Source of the DNA: Bog-877 sp049518775
Lineage (GTDB): Bacteria > Chloroflexota > Dormibacteria > Aeolococcales > Bog-877
Length of the DNA: 64,000 nucleotides
Reading direction: 5' to 3'
NCBI GenBank assembly: GCA_049518775.1
Contig: JBEKRL010000001.1
Location: 1 to 64,000 of the forward strand
The notes under the pieces were generated by a model. It did not search any database, was not told the DNA's origin, and was given only the letters and a program-made list of their open reading frames with translations. A program made the position numbers and the translations under genes. Within the stretch, counting starts at the first letter, position 1; the number at the start of each line of letters is the position of its first letter. Below are positions 43,703 through 52,332 of the stretch, piece by piece.

Positions 43703-45424
43703 ATGCGGCGCGGAGCGGCCAGTCCCATGCGCCCCGCGCTCCTTGCCGCCCTATTCCCTGCCCTCCTCGCTGCCGCCCTCCTGGCCGCCTGCGGTCCCCT
43801 CGGCCCACCTCAGATCACCAACGTGTCGCCCGCCCCCAGCCAGGGAGCGGTGCACACCAGCGATCCTCTGGTCATCACCTTCGACAGTGCGATGAATGAG
43901 CGCTCGGTCGAGTCCCGGCTTCGCCTGCGCACCCGCAAAGGTCGCCCCACCCCGGGTTGTTCGGTGTCCCGCGCGGCCCGGGGCGAGCCCACGGGATGCC
44001 GCTTCGTGTGGGCCAGCCCTCGAGTCATGCGCCTGATCCACCCGGACCACTCCTGGGCGGTGATCACCACCTACAGGGTCCAGTTGCTGGGTGGCGTCGA
44101 GGCGGCCGACGGCGCGGTGAACTCGCTGTCTCACTCCTGGGAGTTCTCGACCGAGGGCGGACCTCAGGTCTCCGCCACCTCTCCCCCCAACGGCGGCACC
44201 ATCGGACCCGACCAGGCGATCTCGATCAATTTCAGCCGGGACATGTCTCCCGGGGCTGTGAAGCGAGCGATCACCCTCTCTCCCGAGCCGGTGGGGGGAT
44301 ACCTGCTCGCCCGCAGCAGCAAGGTCCCCGGGCGCTTCCTTTTGGAGCCGGTCCAGCCGTTGGCTCCGGGGACTGCCTACACCCTCACGGTAGCCAGGAG
44401 GGCGCTGGACGTCGATGGCAACCGGCTCCAGCGACCGGCGCTCGTGCACTTCACGGTGGGGAAGCTGGGCAGCACCACCGCAGTTATCTTCCCCGCCGGT
44501 CCCTCCGACTCCGACTACACCCAGGTGCTGGCCGCGTCCGCGCCCCAGCTCCCTGGAGACCCGCCCGCGATCCGGGTCCTGGCCACGGCGCCAGCCGGAG
44601 AGCACTACCTGTGCACCTGGCCCTCGCCGGACGGCCTCCGGCTGGCAATTGAGATGGCCGGCAGCCAGCCGATCCAGGTGATCGACCTCAGCACCGGCAA
44701 GAGTTCAACCGTCCTGGGCAGCACCGGGAGCACCAGCGCGGCCTGGAGTTCGAACGGCCAGCAGCTGGCCTTCGTCGTCTCCGGAGCGCTTCGGGTCTAC
44801 ACGGTGTCCAGCGCCACCTCGGTGACCCTGGCGTCGTCCCTGAACATGCGCGGGCCGCTCAGCTGGCGGCCGGACGGCCAGGTGGTCGCGGCCGTGGCGG
44901 TTCCCTCCACCGGCCAGACTCGGGTGGCCCTGCTCAGCCCAGCGCTCAAGGCGATCACCTTCCTGCCCACATCGAGCAGCAGCTCGGCGTCGGAGAACGA
45001 TCCGGTCTGGAGCCCGGACGGTTCCAGCCTCGCCTTCGGCGTGGGCACGGGGTCCAGTCTGGCGCTCTGGTTGTACCAGCCCCTTCAGGCCAGCTCTCCA
45101 CTCAATCTGGTCGCGGCAGCGGTGGGTCAGCCCCTGGCTTTCCTAGACCTGGACACCATCCTGGTGCGGCAGCCTTCGGGAGCGCTGGCGGCGGTCTCCA
45201 CCACCACGGGGAGCGAGTCGGTGATCGTGCGAGGCGAGGGCGGCCAGTACCCGCTGGCGGCCGCCGCGACTTCCTCTGGCCGCCAGGTCGCGTACAGCCT
45301 GAGCGTGTCCGGAAACGTGCAGGTCTTCTTGGCCAACGACGATGGCACCGGGGTGGAGCGCCTGACCGACTTCTCCAGATCCAACTCCCTCGACGCCGGC
45401 CCACCCGCCTTCAGCGGGAGCTGA
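43703..45424 (+). CDS. lipoprotein with Ig-like domains and TolB-like propeller (573 aa)
   Basis: The N-terminus is a lipoprotein signal peptide with lipobox LLAACG, so the mature protein is anchored by Cys at the outer face of the membrane. Two Big_5-type Ig-like domains follow (PQITNVSPAPSQGAV with TFDSAMNERSVESRLRL, then PQVSATSPPNGGTIG with NFSRDMSPGAVKRAI). The C-terminal 300 residues are a six- or seven-bladed TolB/WD40-like propeller (WSSNGQQLAFV, WRPDGQVVAAVA, WSPDGSSLAFG). A role in binding or envelope maintenance is likely. It is probably co-transcribed with the DUF4388 gene. ATG at 43730 is an alternative start. Confidence 0.87.
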   Translation: MRRGAASPMRPALLAALFPALLAAALLAACGPLGPPQITNVSPAPSQGAVHTSDPLVITFDSAMNERSVESRLRLRTRKGRPTPGCSVSRAARGEPTGCRFVWASPRVMRLIHPDHSWAVITTYRVQLLGGVEAADGAVNSLSHSWEFSTEGGPQVSATSPPNGGTIGPDQAISINFSRDMSPGAVKRAITLSPEPVGGYLLARSSKVPGRFLLEPVQPLAPGTAYTLTVARRALDVDGNRLQRPALVHFTVGKLGSTTAVIFPAGPSDSDYTQVLAASAPQLPGDPPAIRVLATAPAGEHYLCTWPSPDGLRLAIEMAGSQPIQVIDLSTGKSSTVLGSTGSTSAAWSSNGQQLAFVVSGALRVYTVSSATSVTLASSLNMRGPLSWRPDGQVVAAVAVPSTGQTRVALLSPALKAITFLPTSSSSSASENDPVWSPDGSSLAFGVGTGSSLALWLYQPLQASSPLNLVAAAVGQPLAFLDLDTILVRQPSGALAAVSTTTGSESVIVRGEGGQYPLAAAATSSGRQVAYSLSVSGNVQVFLANDDGTGVERLTDFSRSNSLDAGPPAFSGS

Positions 45425-45803
45425 ACCCGGGCCCGGGCATCCCGCGAGGCCTTCTGCACCCGCCGTCACCTGACTCCCTCGGCGGATACGCACCAGAGCC
45501 GCTGTGCCGGCGATCGCTGCCAGGGGCCCGGGAGGTCTGAACCAGGGAGCCGCGGGCCAGCTCTGCTTCGGGGAGCCTGCGTTGGTGCTCCCGCTAGCGC
45601 TCCGGTCCGGTTGGGGGACCACCTCCATGGCGGCCGCTCCTCCTGGCCTCAGCGATCTGGGCGACCTGCGGGGCGACCTCGCCCGGGAGAGGCGGACCCG
45701 GCCGTTGCGGCTCCCTCGCCAGGCAGCCCAGGACCTCTTGCCGAGGCGGCTGAGGCCGGGCGCCGAGATTCTGGACCGGCTGGGGGGAGGGAGCCAGAGC
45801 GGC
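45425..45803. other. gap between convergent lipoprotein and glycosyltransferase genes
   Basis: About 380 nt with no gene I can support. A plus-strand frame from 45504 reads an Arg/Pro/Leu-rich sequence and continues antisense through the glycosyltransferase gene, so it is treated as a shadow. The stretch begins with CCCGGGCCCGGG just after the lipoprotein stop, which may form part of a terminator hairpin, but no T-run follows. Confidence 0.4.
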
Positions 45804-47093
45804 TCAGGTCCCTGGGCCGGTCCCCGCCGCCAGCCGGGCCGCGAGCCCGTACTCGGGCAACAAGAGGTCCACGGTGCGCTCCCAGCTGAAACTCTCGGCC
45901 CTCTCCCGAGCGGCCTGGCGCATCCGACCTCGCTCCTCGGGGGGAGCAGCGAGCACCCGCGCGATTGCATCCGCGAAGGCGGCGGGGTCGTGGCCATCCA
46001 CCAGGTACCCCGTCCTCCCGTGGGCCACGACATCGCGCAGTCCCCCTACTGAGGCTGCCACCACCGGCGTCCCGCACGCCTGAGCCTCCAGGGCCACGAG
46101 CCCGAAGGACTCCGTGTGGGAGGGGACCACGACCACGTCAGCCAAGCAGTACAGGAGCGCCAAGCGATCCTGGGGCCGGGCCCCCAGGAAGCAGACCGTT
46201 CCCTGCAACCCCAACGTGTGCACCCTGGTCTCCAGCTCCCGCCTTTGGTCCACCAGTGCGCCGTCGCTGCTGACGTCCCCAACGAAGATCAGCTGGACCG
46301 GATCCAGCACATCCTTCCGGGCTGCCAGGAGGCCGAAGGCGTCGAGCAGCGTATCCGGCCCTTTCAGCGGCTCCAACCTGCCGGCGAACAGCACCACGCG
46401 ACGCCCCTCGAGCTTGAGCTTCCGCCGGAGCCGGCTCGGGTCCCGGGGCTGGAACCGGACCAGGTCGACGCCTGGCGGCGCCACCGCCAGCTGCGTTCGG
46501 CGTGCCCCGTAGAGCCGCTGCAGCGCCTGGGCCTCGCCTGGCGTGTTGGCGACCAGGCGGGCCCCTGCAGTCACAGCGCGGCGCTCTGCCAGGAGCCTGC
46601 CCGGTCCGTCCCCGTTGAAGCCGTATTGCCGCTTGACTGCGGCCAGGGTATGGGCCGTGTGGAGCCAGGGCACTCCCAGTTGGCTGGCCAGCTCGGCGGC
46701 CACGTCGACGGTCAGCCAGTAGTGGCTGTGGACGGCGACGTAGCGCCGATCAGAGTGTCGCACGAACTCGCGGATCCCTCGGAGGTACTCCTCCCGTGTG
46801 TCGGGGAGTTGGGGCTTGGAAAGCCTCCGGCAGGGCCCGGCGTCGATCGCGACCACCCGGCTGCGAGGGCCCATGGCCTGCTCGACCGGGTCGTCGGGGT
46901 GGGTGCGGCGCACGAAGATGTCCGTATGGATTCCCCTGGCTCCGAGTTCCTCGCAAACGGCGCGAACGTAGACGTTGAGCCCGCCGTTCTCGCGCTCGCC
47001 CAGCCTGGCCAGGGGGGAGGCGTGCAGCGACAGGAAGGCGACCGTCTCCCCGGGCGTCGCGCCCGAGGCCGCCGCTGAGCGCCTCACCCGCAT
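45804..47093 (-). CDS. GT4 family glycosyltransferase, MshA-like (429 aa)
   Basis: This GT-B glycosyltransferase begins SLHASPLARLGERENGGLNVYV, close to the start of MshA and sucrose-phosphate-synthase-type enzymes. It has HSHYWLTVDVAAELA, FAGRLEPLKGPDTLLDA and the donor-binding SHTESFGLVALEAQACGTPVVA (EX7E). MshA makes GlcNAc-inositol-phosphate for mycothiol. That assignment is plausible given an LmbE deacetylase in the window, but mshC and mshD are not seen. ATG at 47093 follows GGGGAGG and overlaps the upstream acetyltransferase gene by 10 nt. Confidence 0.87.
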   Translation of the reverse strand: MRVRRSAAASGATPGETVAFLSLHASPLARLGERENGGLNVYVRAVCEELGARGIHTDIFVRRTHPDDPVEQAMGPRSRVVAIDAGPCRRLSKPQLPDTREEYLRGIREFVRHSDRRYVAVHSHYWLTVDVAAELASQLGVPWLHTAHTLAAVKRQYGFNGDGPGRLLAERRAVTAGARLVANTPGEAQALQRLYGARRTQLAVAPPGVDLVRFQPRDPSRLRRKLKLEGRRVVLFAGRLEPLKGPDTLLDAFGLLAARKDVLDPVQLIFVGDVSSDGALVDQRRELETRVHTLGLQGTVCFLGARPQDRLALLYCLADVVVVPSHTESFGLVALEAQACGTPVVAASVGGLRDVVAHGRTGYLVDGHDPAAFADAIARVLAAPPEERGRMRQAARERAESFSWERTVDLLLPEYGLAARLAAGTGPGT

Positions 47094-48124
47094 GCCTCCC
47101 CACCAGTGGCCGATGTCAGCTGGAGGCGCCACAACGGACGGTCCTGGGCCCCGAGGTGGTACTTGTAGCCCTCGCTGCCGCGGAGCAGGTCCGCGCGGTG
47201 GCAGCCCTCCTCGAGCGCCAGCCGGATTCCTTCCGCAACGCAGAGCAGCCCAGGCGAAAGCGCGGCCAACGCGGGGTCATAGCCGGAGTTGTACAGGTAC
47301 CAGGTGCCAGAAACTGTGATCCCGTGGGCCGCCGCGATCAGCTCCCCACCTGCCTCTACGAACTGGATCCTGAGCCAGCCTCGTTGGTGAAGTCTCTCCG
47401 AGGAACGGCGGATGAAGGCCTCGACCTCGTCGGTCAAGAAGGCCTCCTTGTGGGACCCGCTGCGCCGAAGAAGCGCCAGGAAGGCGTCAAGTGCCGCCGC
47501 TAGGCCGAGCTCGGCCAGGGTGACCGTCCGCCACCCGGGCCGCTCGGTGTCGAGCCGGCGCAGCTTGCGGCGCAGCTCGTGGCGATCCTTCTTGTTGAGC
47601 CGCTCGGCCAGGTAGGCCTCAAAGCTGCCCTCCAACTCCACCTGTGGGCTCACCTCCTCCTGGACGAGCTCCGCCCGAAGCCCGAGTTGCTCGGCGCCGG
47701 ATCGCAGCGCGCCGAGCGTCTCAGCCCCGTCGGGAAGGTAGTGGAGGTCGAGGCAGAGAGGCTCTCTGCGACCGTCCTCCGTCGGACCCCCTCCCGGGAA
47801 GAGCCAGTCCAGGGCCGCCAGCACCACCTCTTCGGCCTGGCCGGGACAGTGGACGAAACCCAGATGGTCCGACAGGTCGACACCTCCGCCGATACGGAGG
47901 AGTTGGGGCCTTGCCTCCTCGAAGTAGAGGGGAACGACACCGACCGGCCGGTCCCCAGAACGGACCACGAGGCACCGCAGCCCCAGCTTCTCACCGAAGG
48001 TCTCCCACCAGCTGTACTGCCACTCCCAGGAAAGAAATGGGTTCACTGGCGGGCCGGAGGTCTCAATCTCCTGCCACGGGGATCGGAGCAGAGCGAGGCC
48101 AGCGGTGGTCCCCACCTCCTCCAC
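47084..48124 (-). CDS. CelD/BcsL-type GNAT acetyltransferase (346 aa)
   Basis: This has two GNAT-like halves, as in the CelD/BcsL and FemAB-like group: NPFLSWEWQYSWWETFG and VVPLYFEE in the first, then RLNKKDRHELRRKLRRL, IQFVEAGGELIAAAHGI and YLYNSGYDPALAALSPG in the second. Such proteins acylate exopolysaccharides or glycolipids in the cytoplasm. Its 3' end overlaps the MshA-like glycosyltransferase gene, which points to a shared glycoconjugate pathway. The acceptor is unknown. Confidence 0.82.
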   Translation of the reverse strand: MEEVGTTAGLALLRSPWQEIETSGPPVNPFLSWEWQYSWWETFGEKLGLRCLVVRSGDRPVGVVPLYFEEARPQLLRIGGGVDLSDHLGFVHCPGQAEEVVLAALDWLFPGGGPTEDGRREPLCLDLHYLPDGAETLGALRSGAEQLGLRAELVQEEVSPQVELEGSFEAYLAERLNKKDRHELRRKLRRLDTERPGWRTVTLAELGLAAALDAFLALLRRSGSHKEAFLTDEVEAFIRRSSERLHQRGWLRIQFVEAGGELIAAAHGITVSGTWYLYNSGYDPALAALSPGLLCVAEGIRLALEEGCHRADLLRGSEGYKYHLGAQDRPLWRLQLTSATGGEACG

Positions 48125-48308
48125 CCGAAGGCCGCCGTCGCCTAGATCTGTCGCCGGTCGCGCCCCGAGGGGCGCTGGACATGAGGCCCCGATGCTTGCT
48201 CCACCTTGAAATTTCGGCCCGGTGCGGCGGCTCCTTCCGCGGAGATCGGTGAGATGACTCTACCATCGCGGCCAGCGGCCAAACATCTGCCAGGGAGCCT
48301 GCCTGCGC

Positions 48309-49502
48309 TTGAACGAACCCAGTCGAGCCGATGTGCAGATCTGGACGGTGGGCACCGGAGGAGGACACCGGAGCGTGGCCCTCGCTCTCGCCCAGGCGCT
48401 GCGCGCCAGCGCCCGGGGCCAGGTGACGGTGGCTCTGGATGACCCGACGGAGATTGCCATCGGCCGGACCGCACGGCGCCTGTTCGGCGCCTACGGGCCC
48501 TTGATCAGAACCTCGCCGGCGGCCTGGGGCATGCTCTTTCGTGGCTTCAGCCGCCCGCAGGCGGTCGCTGCCCTGGACCGCTTCCTGATCCGCCAGCTGG
48601 CGCCGGCGATGACCAAGAGGACCAGACTCCGTTCCCCGGGGGTGGTCGTCAATTGTCACCCCCTTCTGGGAAACTCCGTCCGGGCCGCGACCGCCCCCGT
48701 GGAGGGTGCGCACTCGAAGCTGGTGACCATGATGACCGACCTGGTGGGCGGCCACAGCGGCTGGCTCTCCACGGAACCGGATGCAATCTTCACCGCCACC
48801 CCACAAGCCTCCAAGTGGTGCCGCGAACACGGGGTACCCGACAGCCTGATCCGGGAGACCGGACTCCCGGTCGATGAGCGGCTGGCACTTGGTCCGGCCG
48901 GGCCGGCCGAGCGCTCAGAGCTGCGGCGCCGGCTGGGGCTCGACCCTGACCGGTTCTGCCTGCTCCTCGGAGGCGGGGCCGAAGGGGTCGGCCATCTGAG
49001 GCAGTTGGCGAGTTGGGTTGGGTCCAGCGGCCTGCCCCTGCAGCTGGTCGTCATCTGCGGCAACAACGTGCGTCTCTTGGGGTGGGTCCGCAGGTACCCG
49101 ACGCCGGTTCCGACCCTCGCTCTGGAGTTCGAACCCTCGCTGACGCCGTGGCTCCGAGCGGCCGACGCCTACCTTGGCAAGCCGGGTCCCAGCACTCTCG
49201 CCGAAGCTGCCGCGGCCGGTCTGGCGCTGCTGGTGACCCAGGGGCTGCCGGGCCAAGAGGAGCACAACGACGAGGCCGTCGTCTCCGCTGGGGCAGCGGT
49301 GCAGGTTCGCCACCGTGATGCGCTGCTTGGAACACTGTCCCGCCTCTGCCGCCCCGGCGATCCCCTCCTGGGCACCCTCCAGCGGGGAGCCGTGGCTTGG
49401 TCTCGGCCTGCGGCCGCCGCGTTGGCTGCCGAAGAGATCCTCAGGCTCCTGTCGGAGGACGTGCCGGGCGGCCCGCCTCGGGCACGAACCGCAGCCGCGT
49501 GA
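48309..49502 (+). CDS. MurG/MGDG synthase-like glycosyltransferase (397 aa)
   Basis: The N-terminus VQIWTVGTGGGHRSVALAL is the nucleotide-sugar-fold GGGH loop found in GT28/monogalactosyldiacylglycerol synthase-like enzymes. Later motifs are LLLGGGAEGVGHL and the donor site YLGKPGPSTLAEAAAAGLALLV. It probably transfers a sugar to a lipid acceptor at the inner face of the membrane. The start is TTG at 48309, chosen as the only standard start near the GGGH loop; N-terminus uncertain. Its 3' end overlaps the end of the convergent DciA-like gene by 62 nt. Confidence 0.82.
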   Translation: MNEPSRADVQIWTVGTGGGHRSVALALAQALRASARGQVTVALDDPTEIAIGRTARRLFGAYGPLIRTSPAAWGMLFRGFSRPQAVAALDRFLIRQLAPAMTKRTRLRSPGVVVNCHPLLGNSVRAATAPVEGAHSKLVTMMTDLVGGHSGWLSTEPDAIFTATPQASKWCREHGVPDSLIRETGLPVDERLALGPAGPAERSELRRRLGLDPDRFCLLLGGGAEGVGHLRQLASWVGSSGLPLQLVVICGNNVRLLGWVRRYPTPVPTLALEFEPSLTPWLRAADAYLGKPGPSTLAEAAAAGLALLVTQGLPGQEEHNDEAVVSAGAAVQVRHRDALLGTLSRLCRPGDPLLGTLQRGAVAWSRPAAAALAAEEILRLLSEDVPGGPPRARTAAA

Positions 49503-49755
49503 GCGGTTTGCCCGGGACCTCGGAGTTGATCGCCTCCAGGATCTTTGCGGACTCGATCTGAAGCTGATGGGCGATGGCCGGGTGGGCGCAGGCCAGTACC
49601 AGCGCCGACCCTTCGACGGCGCAAACGCGGACGTGGGGCCGAATGAATTCCCCGCAGACCTTTGAGAAGGCCGCCTCGATCCTGGCCTGGCGGACCGGCC
49701 TGGTTCCCCCCAGCCGGCGCACGGCCCTAGGGAGGATCGAGTCTATCCCCTCCAT
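49441..49755 (-). CDS. DUF721/DciA-like protein (104 aa)
   Basis: This is a short DUF721-family protein. It has ILPRAVRRLGGTRPVRQARI at the N-terminus, then the KH-like core ALVLACAHPAIAHQLQIES. DciA is the ancestral bacterial loader of the DnaB replicative helicase and is commonly encoded next to recF in Actinobacteria and relatives. Its ATG overlaps the recF stop by 13 nt, which fits that setting. The C-terminal 20 residues are basic and disordered. Confidence 0.85.
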   Translation of the reverse strand: MEGIDSILPRAVRRLGGTRPVRQARIEAAFSKVCGEFIRPHVRVCAVEGSALVLACAHPAIAHQLQIESAKILEAINSEVPGKPLTRLRFVPEAGRPARPPTGA

Positions 49756-50912
49756 TCGCCCGGCTCCCGGTAGGGCTCTGGGACCACAGTCAGCTGCCCG
49801 GCGCTGGCCTGCAGGACCTGCGCGATCGGGATATCCCTGGTGATCCCGGGGTTCTCGGTGGACGTGATCAGGGTCTGCTCCACCGCCAGCTCGTCAGAGA
49901 GCAGCTGGATGAGGCCCGCGCGGCGGTCGCGGTCGAGTTCTGAGAGCACGTCGTCCATCATCAGCAGAGGGGTCTCCCCGCCAATTGTGAGGTGCTGGCG
50001 AACCTCCGCCACCTTGAGGGCCAGCACCAGGCTCCGCTGCTGGCCCTGGGAGGCGAACTGCCGTGCCGACCTTCCACCGAGCATGATCTCGAAGTCGTCC
50101 CGGTGGGGCCCCACCAGGCACTGCGCCCGGGCGATCTCCTCGCTGGAATTACGTTCGATGGCGCTGCGCAGGGCCTCGGCCACCTCGGCCGCGTCTCGTG
50201 GGCCGGCCTCGCCGCCAAGACCTGGTCGATAGTCGAGCTGGAGCTCAGCCGACTCGCCGAGCCGGCCTACCGCCTCGGCCGTCACTGGCTGGATGTTCTG
50301 CAGGTAGCGCCTGCGGTCGTCCATGACGGTGGCCCCCTGCTCCACCAAGGCGTCCGTCCAGGGCCGCAGCTCGTCGGCTCTGGCGAACCCGTCGCGGACC
50401 CGACGGAGCAGCGCACTGCGGTGTTCCACCGCCCTCCGGTAGCGCACCGCTGCCTCGGCGTACCGGGGAGAGAGCTGGCTGAGGACGACGTCCAGCATTC
50501 TTCTGCGCGGCTCCGGCCCACCCTTGACCAAGAGCAGGTCCTCGGGCCAGAAGAGGACCACCCGGAACCCCCCCAACACCTGCCGCGGCGGGACCTGCTT
50601 CCCGCCCCGCCGCATCTTGCGCAGCCACCGCTCGGAGCCCGGATAGCGCTCCGCGCGGAGCTCGAGATCAGTCTCGCCGCTGCGGTCAACAAGATGGGCC
50701 GCCACCCCCATCCGGCTCTCCCCCCAGGCAGCGCACTCTCCCAGCGAACCAGACCGAGGAGACCGCGTCAGCGCCAACGTGGCGATCGCCTCCAGGAGGC
50801 TGGTCTTCCCCTGGCCGTTCTTGCCAATGACGAGATTGACCCCGGGGAGAAGGTCCACCGAGGCCTCGTGGAAGATCCGGAAGGAGAGCAAGCGGAGTCG
50901 GGATACGTACAC
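49743..50912 (-). CDS. recF: DNA replication and repair protein RecF
   Basis: RecF is an SMC-like ATPase that loads RecA at gaps. Visible are Walker A GKNGQGKTSLLEAI, the ABC signature region FASQGQQRSLVLALK and Walker B PLLMMDDVLSELDRDRR. 389 aa is normal. Start GTG at 50912 gives the family N-terminus MYVSRLRLLSFR. It sits 21 nt downstream of dnaN in the conserved dnaA-dnaN-recF order. gyrB does not follow. Confidence 0.97.
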   Translation of the reverse strand: MYVSRLRLLSFRIFHEASVDLLPGVNLVIGKNGQGKTSLLEAIATLALTRSPRSGSLGECAAWGESRMGVAAHLVDRSGETDLELRAERYPGSERWLRKMRRGGKQVPPRQVLGGFRVVLFWPEDLLLVKGGPEPRRRMLDVVLSQLSPRYAEAAVRYRRAVEHRSALLRRVRDGFARADELRPWTDALVEQGATVMDDRRRYLQNIQPVTAEAVGRLGESAELQLDYRPGLGGEAGPRDAAEVAEALRSAIERNSSEEIARAQCLVGPHRDDFEIMLGGRSARQFASQGQQRSLVLALKVAEVRQHLTIGGETPLLMMDDVLSELDRDRRAGLIQLLSDELAVEQTLITSTENPGITRDIPIAQVLQASAGQLTVVPEPYREPGEWRG

Positions 50913-50933
50913 GTGCCGGAGCCCGGCTGGGCC

Positions 50934-52064
50934 CTAGATGATCACCCTGACCGGCATGATCACGTACCGGTAGCTGTCGTCTCCAGGAGCCCTGACCAGC
51001 CCGGGCAAGAGCGTTCCGTTGAAGAGCATCTCCACCTCGGGAGAATCAATCAGGTTTAGGACATCGCTGACGTAGCGGGCGTTGAACGCGATCCCCAGGC
51101 CTGCGCCCTCGAGCGATGCGTCGACGCTGGCCACGTTGTCTCCAACCTCGTTGGTATTGGCTGAAATCACTATCTGGCCAGGCTCGCAGCGCAACTTGAG
51201 GACGTACCCAGCGTCCCTGGCGAAGAGGGAGACCACCTTGGTTACGCGCCGGAGCTCCTCGGTGGAGGCTCTAACCACCGTCTGGGACTTGGCCGGGATG
51301 ACCTTCTCGTAGCTAGGGTAGATTCCGTCGATCAATCGGGCTGTCAGCTCGTACCCGGGCAGTTGAAACTTCACCTGAGCCCGTGATGCCCCCACCGTGA
51401 GGCTCACAGTGGCGGGGCCGGAGGAGACCGGCTTGAGCAGCCTTGCGAGCTCGGAGAGAGCCCTGGCGGGGATGATCACCCCAAGCCTCTCGATCGGGAC
51501 CCCGCCCTCAGCGGCGCGAATCACCCGGATGGCGAGCCGGTGCCCGTCGGTGGCAACCAGGGTCACCTCGGAGCCGACGATCTCGGTGAGGACGCCGGTG
51601 TAGATCGGCCTCCCGTCGTCCGAGCTGGCCGCCACCACCGTCTGCTCGATCGCCGCCAGAAGGGTTTGGGGGTCCAGCTCGATAGTGTCCCCATCGGAGA
51701 CGTCGGGGAGTGGGGGGAACTCGTTGGCGGCGACTCCCCGAATGTGGGCATCGAAGCGCCCGCTCTGGAGTTCAACAGTCTGGCTGGCGGCATCGAGCTG
51801 CCAGCGAAGCGGCTGCTCCGGCAATGCCGACACGAACTCGGAGAGAATCCGAGCGGGGACCGCCACCTGACCCTCCTCCTCCACCTCGGCTGCCAGCTCG
51901 TGGTGGATGGTCAGGTCAAGGTTGGTGGCGGTGAGTTCCAGAAGGCCTCCCCTGGCCTCTACCAACACGTGGTTGAGAATCGGCAGGGTCACCCGGTTGG
52001 AGACCGCGCGGCTCACCGAGTTGAGACCAGCGCCCAATTGCTGGGGCGAGACTGTGCACTTCAC
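50934..52064 (-). CDS. dnaN: DNA polymerase III beta sliding clamp
   Basis: DnaN forms the dimeric ring that tethers DNA polymerase to DNA. The three-domain clamp fold is complete at 376 aa: N-terminal LGAGLNSVSRAVSNRVTLPIL, middle LVATDGHRLAIRV, and the C-terminal YVIMPVRV end that forms part of the client-binding cleft. GTG start at 52064 follows AGGGAGG at 8-nt spacing. It is preceded by a 268-nt gap from dnaA. Confidence 0.97.
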   Translation of the reverse strand: MKCTVSPQQLGAGLNSVSRAVSNRVTLPILNHVLVEARGGLLELTATNLDLTIHHELAAEVEEEGQVAVPARILSEFVSALPEQPLRWQLDAASQTVELQSGRFDAHIRGVAANEFPPLPDVSDGDTIELDPQTLLAAIEQTVVAASSDDGRPIYTGVLTEIVGSEVTLVATDGHRLAIRVIRAAEGGVPIERLGVIIPARALSELARLLKPVSSGPATVSLTVGASRAQVKFQLPGYELTARLIDGIYPSYEKVIPAKSQTVVRASTEELRRVTKVVSLFARDAGYVLKLRCEPGQIVISANTNEVGDNVASVDASLEGAGLGIAFNARYVSDVLNLIDSPEVEMLFNGTLLPGLVRAPGDDSYRYVIMPVRVII

Positions 52065-52332
52065 TGGATTGGCCTCCCTGGCTTCAAGGGCACCCGGCCC
52101 TCATTGTCAACAGCCCCTTGGAGTTCTTGGGTCCGATATGTAAAACCGTAGTCATAGTAGGGGAGTGAAGCGTGGGGAAACCGATCGAAGCTGATCTCGC
52201 CCTGCCGGTGCACATCCTGTGGAAAGCCGGGCTCCCGGGACCCACCCCTCCGGGAGCGAATGGTGGGGCAAGGGGTTGCTGACAGGAACCGGCGCCCGAC
52301 CACAGGGACACTGGAAAAGGTGTGCTGAGTCG

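Noticed and set aside
45504..46052. Plus-strand ORF between the lipoprotein and glycosyltransferase genes
   Set aside because: Its second half is antisense to the glycosyltransferase; the first half has no motif and no ribosome-binding site.
52105..52110. TTGACA (minus strand) upstream of dnaN as a -35 box
   Set aside because: The hexamer is perfect, but at 17-nt spacing the -10 position reads TTGAAG, so no convincing promoter pair is formed.
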